Origin: Acidobacteriota bacterium
GTDB taxonomy: Bacteria > Acidobacteriota > Terriglobia > Terriglobales > Acidobacteriaceae
Assembly (NCBI GenBank): GCA_023410055.1
Contig: JAEYQK010000098.1
Coordinates: 1-16,355, forward strand
Length of the DNA stretch: 16,355 nt
Direction: 5' to 3'
Numbering within the stretch: the first letter of the stretch is position 1; each line of letters starts with the position of its first letter. Position numbers and translations under genes: made by a program. Below, piece after piece: positions 13,560-16,355 of the stretch. The notes below the pieces were generated by a model. The model did no database searches. It was not told the origin of the DNA and worked only from the letters and a program-made list of their open reading frames with translations.

Positions 13560-14291
13560 CTACTGCTGGCCGAAGGAGAAGTGTGCTCGACGGTTCTGCT
13601 GCCAGCACTGCTCGTTCGATTCGCTACAAACCGGCTTTTCCTTGCCGAAGCTGATGGTCTTGATCTGGCCGGCGCTGACGCCCATGCCTACCAGAGCCTG
13701 CTTCGTTGCGCTGGCGCGATTGTCACCCAGAGCAAGATTGTACTCGGTCGATCCGCGCTCATCGCAGTGGCCTTCGATCGTGAACGTGAAGTTCGGATGC
13801 TGCTTCAGGAAGGCCGCATTTGCTTCCAGCGCTGTCTGCGCAGCAGGGCTAATGCTGTAAGCGTCATAGTCAAAATAGATATCTTTGACGTTCTGCTCAA
13901 AGAGCTGCTGATCAGTGAGGCTGGGCGGCGGCGGCGGTGGCGGCGGCGGCTGCGTAACCGTGACGCGAGCAGTCGATTCCTGCGTGCCACCAGGACCCTT
14001 CGCAATCACGCGATAGGTCGTAGAATCGGCAGGCGAAACCGTCTTCGAGCCGTTCGGATCGACGGCACCGATGCCTTCAATGGTCACGTCGGTTGCGTCT
14101 GTCGTCTTCCACGACAGCGTGGTTGACTCACCCTTCTGGATCGAGGCTGGGTTCGCGCTCAAGGATGCTGTTGGAGCGGCTGGTGGCGGCGGTGGTGGCG
14201 GTGGTGGGGCCTGTACCTTCTTCTTGCAGGCACCGAGCGCTAACACCAGCATTAGCGCCATCGCGAGCATCAATAGATTCTTTCTGTTCAA
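13560..14291 (-). CDS. pal: Peptidoglycan-associated lipoprotein Pal with inserted Ig-like domain
   Basis: Outer-membrane lipoprotein that binds peptidoglycan and TolB. I chose a TTG start at 14291: GGAGG lies five bases ahead, and it gives a proper lipoprotein signal (MNRKNLLMLAMALMLVLALG with the lipobox LGAC, lipidated C22). Of 243 residues, 29-37 are nine prolines. Residues 40-113 form an Ig-like domain (LSANPASIQKGESTTLSW, then STTYRVIA). Residues 115-123 are nine more prolines. Residues 128-240 are an OmpA-like domain with the Pal signature GHCDERGSTEYNLALGDNRA (174-193) and a C-terminal cysteine pair (C222, C229). Ordinary Pal lacks the Ig-like insert, so this one is longer and has a two-part spacer. 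It follows tolB by 242 bases. Confidence 0.95.
   Translation of the reverse strand: MNRKNLLMLAMALMLVLALGACKKKVQAPPPPPPPPPAAPTASLSANPASIQKGESTTLSWKTTDATDVTIEGIGAVDPNGSKTVSPADSTTYRVIAKGPGGTQESTARVTVTQPPPPPPPPPSLTDQQLFEQNVKDIYFDYDAYSISPAAQTALEANAAFLKQHPNFTFTIEGHCDERGSTEYNLALGDNRASATKQALVGMGVSAGQIKTISFGKEKPVCSESNEQCWQQNRRAHFSFGQQ
13923..13949 (-). repeat. Nine-proline codon run, second in pal
   Basis: Simple GGN-rich DNA on the plus strand coding for nine prolines (residues 115-123) between the Ig-like and OmpA-like domains. It is as long as the first run. Such repeats can slip, giving in-frame linker length change. Confidence 0.85.
14181..14207 (-). repeat. Nine-proline codon run, first in pal
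   Basis: Codes for nine prolines (residues 29-37) right after the lipidated N-terminus. It probably forms a stiff polyproline helix that holds the Ig-like domain off the membrane. Confidence 0.85.
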
Positions 14292-14318
14292 CTCATCCTC
14301 CAAGTACCGAAGTCGGGT

Positions 14319-14344
14319 CTCTGCTGCTGCTTGTCGCAGCAGAG
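14319..14344 (-). other. Hairpin in the pal leader
   Basis: Arms CTCTGCTGC and GCAGCAGAG (9 bp, 8-base loop) lie 28 bases upstream of the pal start, before its GGAGG. There is no T tract. It could stabilise a processed pal mRNA or tune its level relative to tolB (inference). Confidence 0.5.
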
Positions 14345-14495
14345 GCCGAAAGTTGGCAAAATATCGCCAGGAGAACGTCAATTACGACTACAGTCTGTCT
14401 GTCGCAAAGAAACTAACAGCTACTTACTCAAACTCCGGACAAGACTCCAACGCGTTCCCACGTTGTGACTCCTACCCAGAAAACTGAAACTAGAC

Positions 14496-14511
14496 ATTCA
14501 GTATTCCGCAA
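14496..14511 (-). repeat. 16-bp element, copy 2 (tolB-pal gap)
   Basis: Minus-strand TTGCGGAATACTGAAT, 22 bases beyond the tolB stop and about 205 bases before pal. It differs from the copy before cpoB at one base. Confidence 0.55.
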
Positions 14512-14533
14512 TATTTACTGGCATTCAAGCTAT

Positions 14534-15886
14534 TTACTTAAAGCTCCAGTTGGGTTGCGAATTCTTGCCGGCGAACGTCAACTGCTTCTGCTGACTCCCA
14601 TCTGCCAGCATGCTCCATATCTGCTCACCCGCCTGGAACACGATGTGACGTCCGTCAGGAGACCAGGAAGGAAAGTCATTCCGCATACCGTTGTGGGTTA
14701 ACTGAACGAATTGCCGCGTCGTGATGTCCATTACGTAGATGTCGGAAGCCCCAGGAGCCCCAGGTCCATAACGGCGAATCCATGCAAAGGCCAGAAACTG
14801 GCCATTCGGCGACCAGGACGGCGAAACCGCATATCCTTGATCCGTAACCCGCTGTTCGTTTGTTCCGTCCGCATCCATCGTATATATCTGCGGTAGCCCG
14901 CTGCGCCCGCTCACCCAAGCGATTTGGGCGTTGGTCCTCGGATTCCATACCGGAGAGACATCCGGCCCCTTGAATGCGGTGACGCGCCTGGAATTAGTTC
15001 CATTCGCGTCCGCAACGAAAATTTCCGGATCGCCAGTCCGCGAAGACGAGAACGCAATCTTGGTTCCGTCAGAACTCCATGCCGGCGAGAGATTCATGCC
15101 GCCGAATCGCGGAAATGTAACCAGGCGATTCAACTCGTTGGACCACATCAAGATCTCCCACGCCCCCTTCGAAAGCGCCGAGAACGCCACGCGGGAACCG
15201 TCCGGCGAGACTCTTGGCGACAAGGCGATCGAGCGAAGGTTTGTGATCTGGCGCTGGTTGGCGCCGTCGTAATCCATCGCCCAAATCTCCTTGCTGCCAC
15301 TCCGCGAACTCACGAAATATATCGTGCTCTGCGTAATGCCTGAGATCCCGCCACCAAGCCTGAAAATAATCTCATTGGCAAACTCGTGTGCAATCTTTCG
15401 CGAATTCTCCGGTGTCGCTGTTTCGCGATACTGCTTTCCGAGCACCTGCGGTGAAGCGGGATTCTTCACATCATAGAGCCAACCGAAGACTTGCAGATTG
15501 TTCTGCCCGTCTACTCCGAGGCTGCCAAAGGCAACCATCGCAGCGTTCGGCGGCGGATTGCCCCACGCGTCCAGCTTGACTTCCTGCGGTGAGCCAGGAA
15601 CCTGCAGCGGATAAAAGCTCTTTGAAACCAGTTCAAATATTCCTGCGCTCTCCAGATCATTGAAGAGCGTGTCGTTGAACGTCTTCGCCAGATCGCCCGG
15701 ATTGCCCTGGTTGACCTTGAAGTCGGGCACAGCAATGCGAAGCTTCTCGACTCCGAGTCCGGTTCCAGTACGAATCCAGTCCTGCGAGAACGCCACGGAG
15801 CTAAGTAGTAGTAATGTTGTGAAAGCTACGGCTAAAAGTCTTCTCATCTCACCTGTCGGCTGAGATTGCTGATCGGCGATTGTCAT
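14534..15886 (-). CDS. tolB: Tol-Pal system periplasmic protein TolB
   Basis: Periplasmic protein that binds Pal and is released by TolA, using proton motive force passed from the inner membrane. The N-terminal domain (about 40-175; starts KLRIAVPDF and includes FNDTLFNDLESAGIFELV) is followed by a six-bladed beta-propeller with repeated blade motifs: SPRVSPDGSRVAFSA, SPAWSSDGTKIAFSS, SPVWNPRTNAQIAW, SPSWSPNGQFLAFAW and FPSWSPDGRHIVF. The ATG at 15886 has GAGG nine bases ahead. A second ATG at 15847 would give the classic signal peptide start (MRRLLAVAFTTLLLLSS) and a 437-residue protein nearer the E. coli length of 430. Either is possible. It follows the TolA-like gene by 49 bases in the expected order. 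Confidence 0.96.
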   Translation of the reverse strand: MTIADQQSQPTGEMRRLLAVAFTTLLLLSSVAFSQDWIRTGTGLGVEKLRIAVPDFKVNQGNPGDLAKTFNDTLFNDLESAGIFELVSKSFYPLQVPGSPQEVKLDAWGNPPPNAAMVAFGSLGVDGQNNLQVFGWLYDVKNPASPQVLGKQYRETATPENSRKIAHEFANEIIFRLGGGISGITQSTIYFVSSRSGSKEIWAMDYDGANQRQITNLRSIALSPRVSPDGSRVAFSALSKGAWEILMWSNELNRLVTFPRFGGMNLSPAWSSDGTKIAFSSSRTGDPEIFVADANGTNSRRVTAFKGPDVSPVWNPRTNAQIAWVSGRSGLPQIYTMDADGTNEQRVTDQGYAVSPSWSPNGQFLAFAWIRRYGPGAPGASDIYVMDITTRQFVQLTHNGMRNDFPSWSPDGRHIVFQAGEQIWSMLADGSQQKQLTFAGKNSQPNWSFK

Positions 15887-15935
15887 TTTTCAAATCCTCG
15901 CTCGCCACGTCAACATCTCGTCAATCAACTGGCGC

Positions 15936-16355
15936 CTAGCGCCTGTAATCAAACCAAAATTCTACATTGACGTTGCTGCCGCGGTAATCACCCGGCAGCG
16001 GACCAAAGGTATCAATGCGCTGCAATGCACGGACGGCTGATTGGTCGAGCGAAGGTACACCACTCGACTGTGAAATGGTTATGTTCTTCGGCTGACCATT
16101 ACGGTTGATCTCAAACGTTATGTATACTCGGCGCGCGTCCCGAATATTCGGATCAACCTCGTACTTCAGCCAATTCTCTGAAACCTTCTGGCGCACAACC
16201 TGAACGTACCAGGCGTACCGATTGCCGAAGTCTCCACCCCCACCCGTGAACCCGAATCCACCCTTTGCTCCGCCAGCACTGAACGTCCCGTAAGGGCCGC
16301 TCACGGGTCCGCCTGCGCCAAACGGAACTACGTTGCTTGCAGTCTCCACTGGCTT
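15936..16355 (-). CDS. TolA/TonB-like energy transducer, C-terminal part
   Basis: The last 139 codons of a gene that enters from the right edge. An in-frame GTG at 16347-16349 could be taken as a start, but the frame stays open to the edge and the part seen lacks a membrane anchor, so it is treated as truncated. Residues start with a Gly-rich low-complexity segment (GGAKGGFGFTGGGGDFG). A TonB/TolA C-terminal domain follows: YAWYVQVVRQKVSENW, VYITFEINRNGQ, ISQSSGVPSLDQSAVRAL, and the last strand NVNVEFWFDYR. Its place directly before tolB argues for TolA function, which would make tolQ and tolR expected beyond the window. The family (TonB_C) is clear; TolA versus TonB rests on context. Confidence 0.88.
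   Translation of the reverse strand, partial: KPVETASNVVPFGAGGPVSGPYGTFSAGGAKGGFGFTGGGGDFGNRYAWYVQVVRQKVSENWLKYEVDPNIRDARRVYITFEINRNGQPKNITISQSSGVPSLDQSAVRALQRIDTFGPLPGDYRGSNVNVEFWFDYRR

Noticed and set aside
13923..14207. GGN-rich runs as possible CRISPR or tandem array
   Set aside because: They are proline codons inside pal with a unique domain between them, not repeat-spacer units.

Overview
The window looks like chromosomal core DNA of a Gram-negative bacterium. It has Tol-Pal envelope genes, an outer-membrane porin with an N-terminal coiled coil, and a three-gene succinate dehydrogenase of the diheme cytochrome b (Bacillus-like, type B) kind. The gene mix, moderately high GC and frequent GGAGG ribosome sites fit Acidobacteriota (Terriglobia-like). 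That placement is inferred from gene families, not from a marker gene. No phage, transposon, integrase or CRISPR array is visible.

Left part (1-5017): a truncated receiver-histidine kinase reads off the left edge and is divergent from a small secreted protein at 1215. A minus-strand run follows: cytoplasmic cyclophilin (3606-4133), two tandem paralogous one-helix membrane proteins of an unrecognised family (3089-3604 and 2616-3092), a perfect 16-bp palindrome, and a secreted helical protein of unknown function (1663-2556). A second, exported cyclophilin (4253-5017) lies just upstream and ends in its own terminator.

Middle part (5084-9600): the succinate dehydrogenase operon sdhC-sdhA-sdhB runs on the minus strand. 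It starts at a near-consensus promoter (TTGACA, 17-bp spacer, AATAAT) whose -35 box lies inside an inverted repeat, and it ends in a stabilising hairpin plus a classic terminator. Upstream is an XTP/dITP pyrophosphatase (rdgB family). Divergent from that is a tRNA-Arg(ACG) gene with encoded CCA and a strong terminator.

Right part (9600-16355): a DcaP-like porin is followed by a terminator shared with a convergent hydrophilic small protein. Next come a small Pro/Val/Tyr-rich secreted protein and a minus-strand Tol-Pal group: TolA/TonB-like C-terminus (cut by the right edge), TolB, Pal with an inserted Ig-like domain between two nine-proline linkers, and CpoB/YbgF. Together these would link the inner membrane, peptidoglycan and outer membrane. 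A 16-bp element, TTGCGRAATACTGAAT, occurs in the gaps before both pal and cpoB.

The least explained items are the tandem paralogous membrane-protein pair, the shared element in the Tol-Pal gaps, the palindrome at 2581-2596 and the inverted repeat over the sdh promoter.
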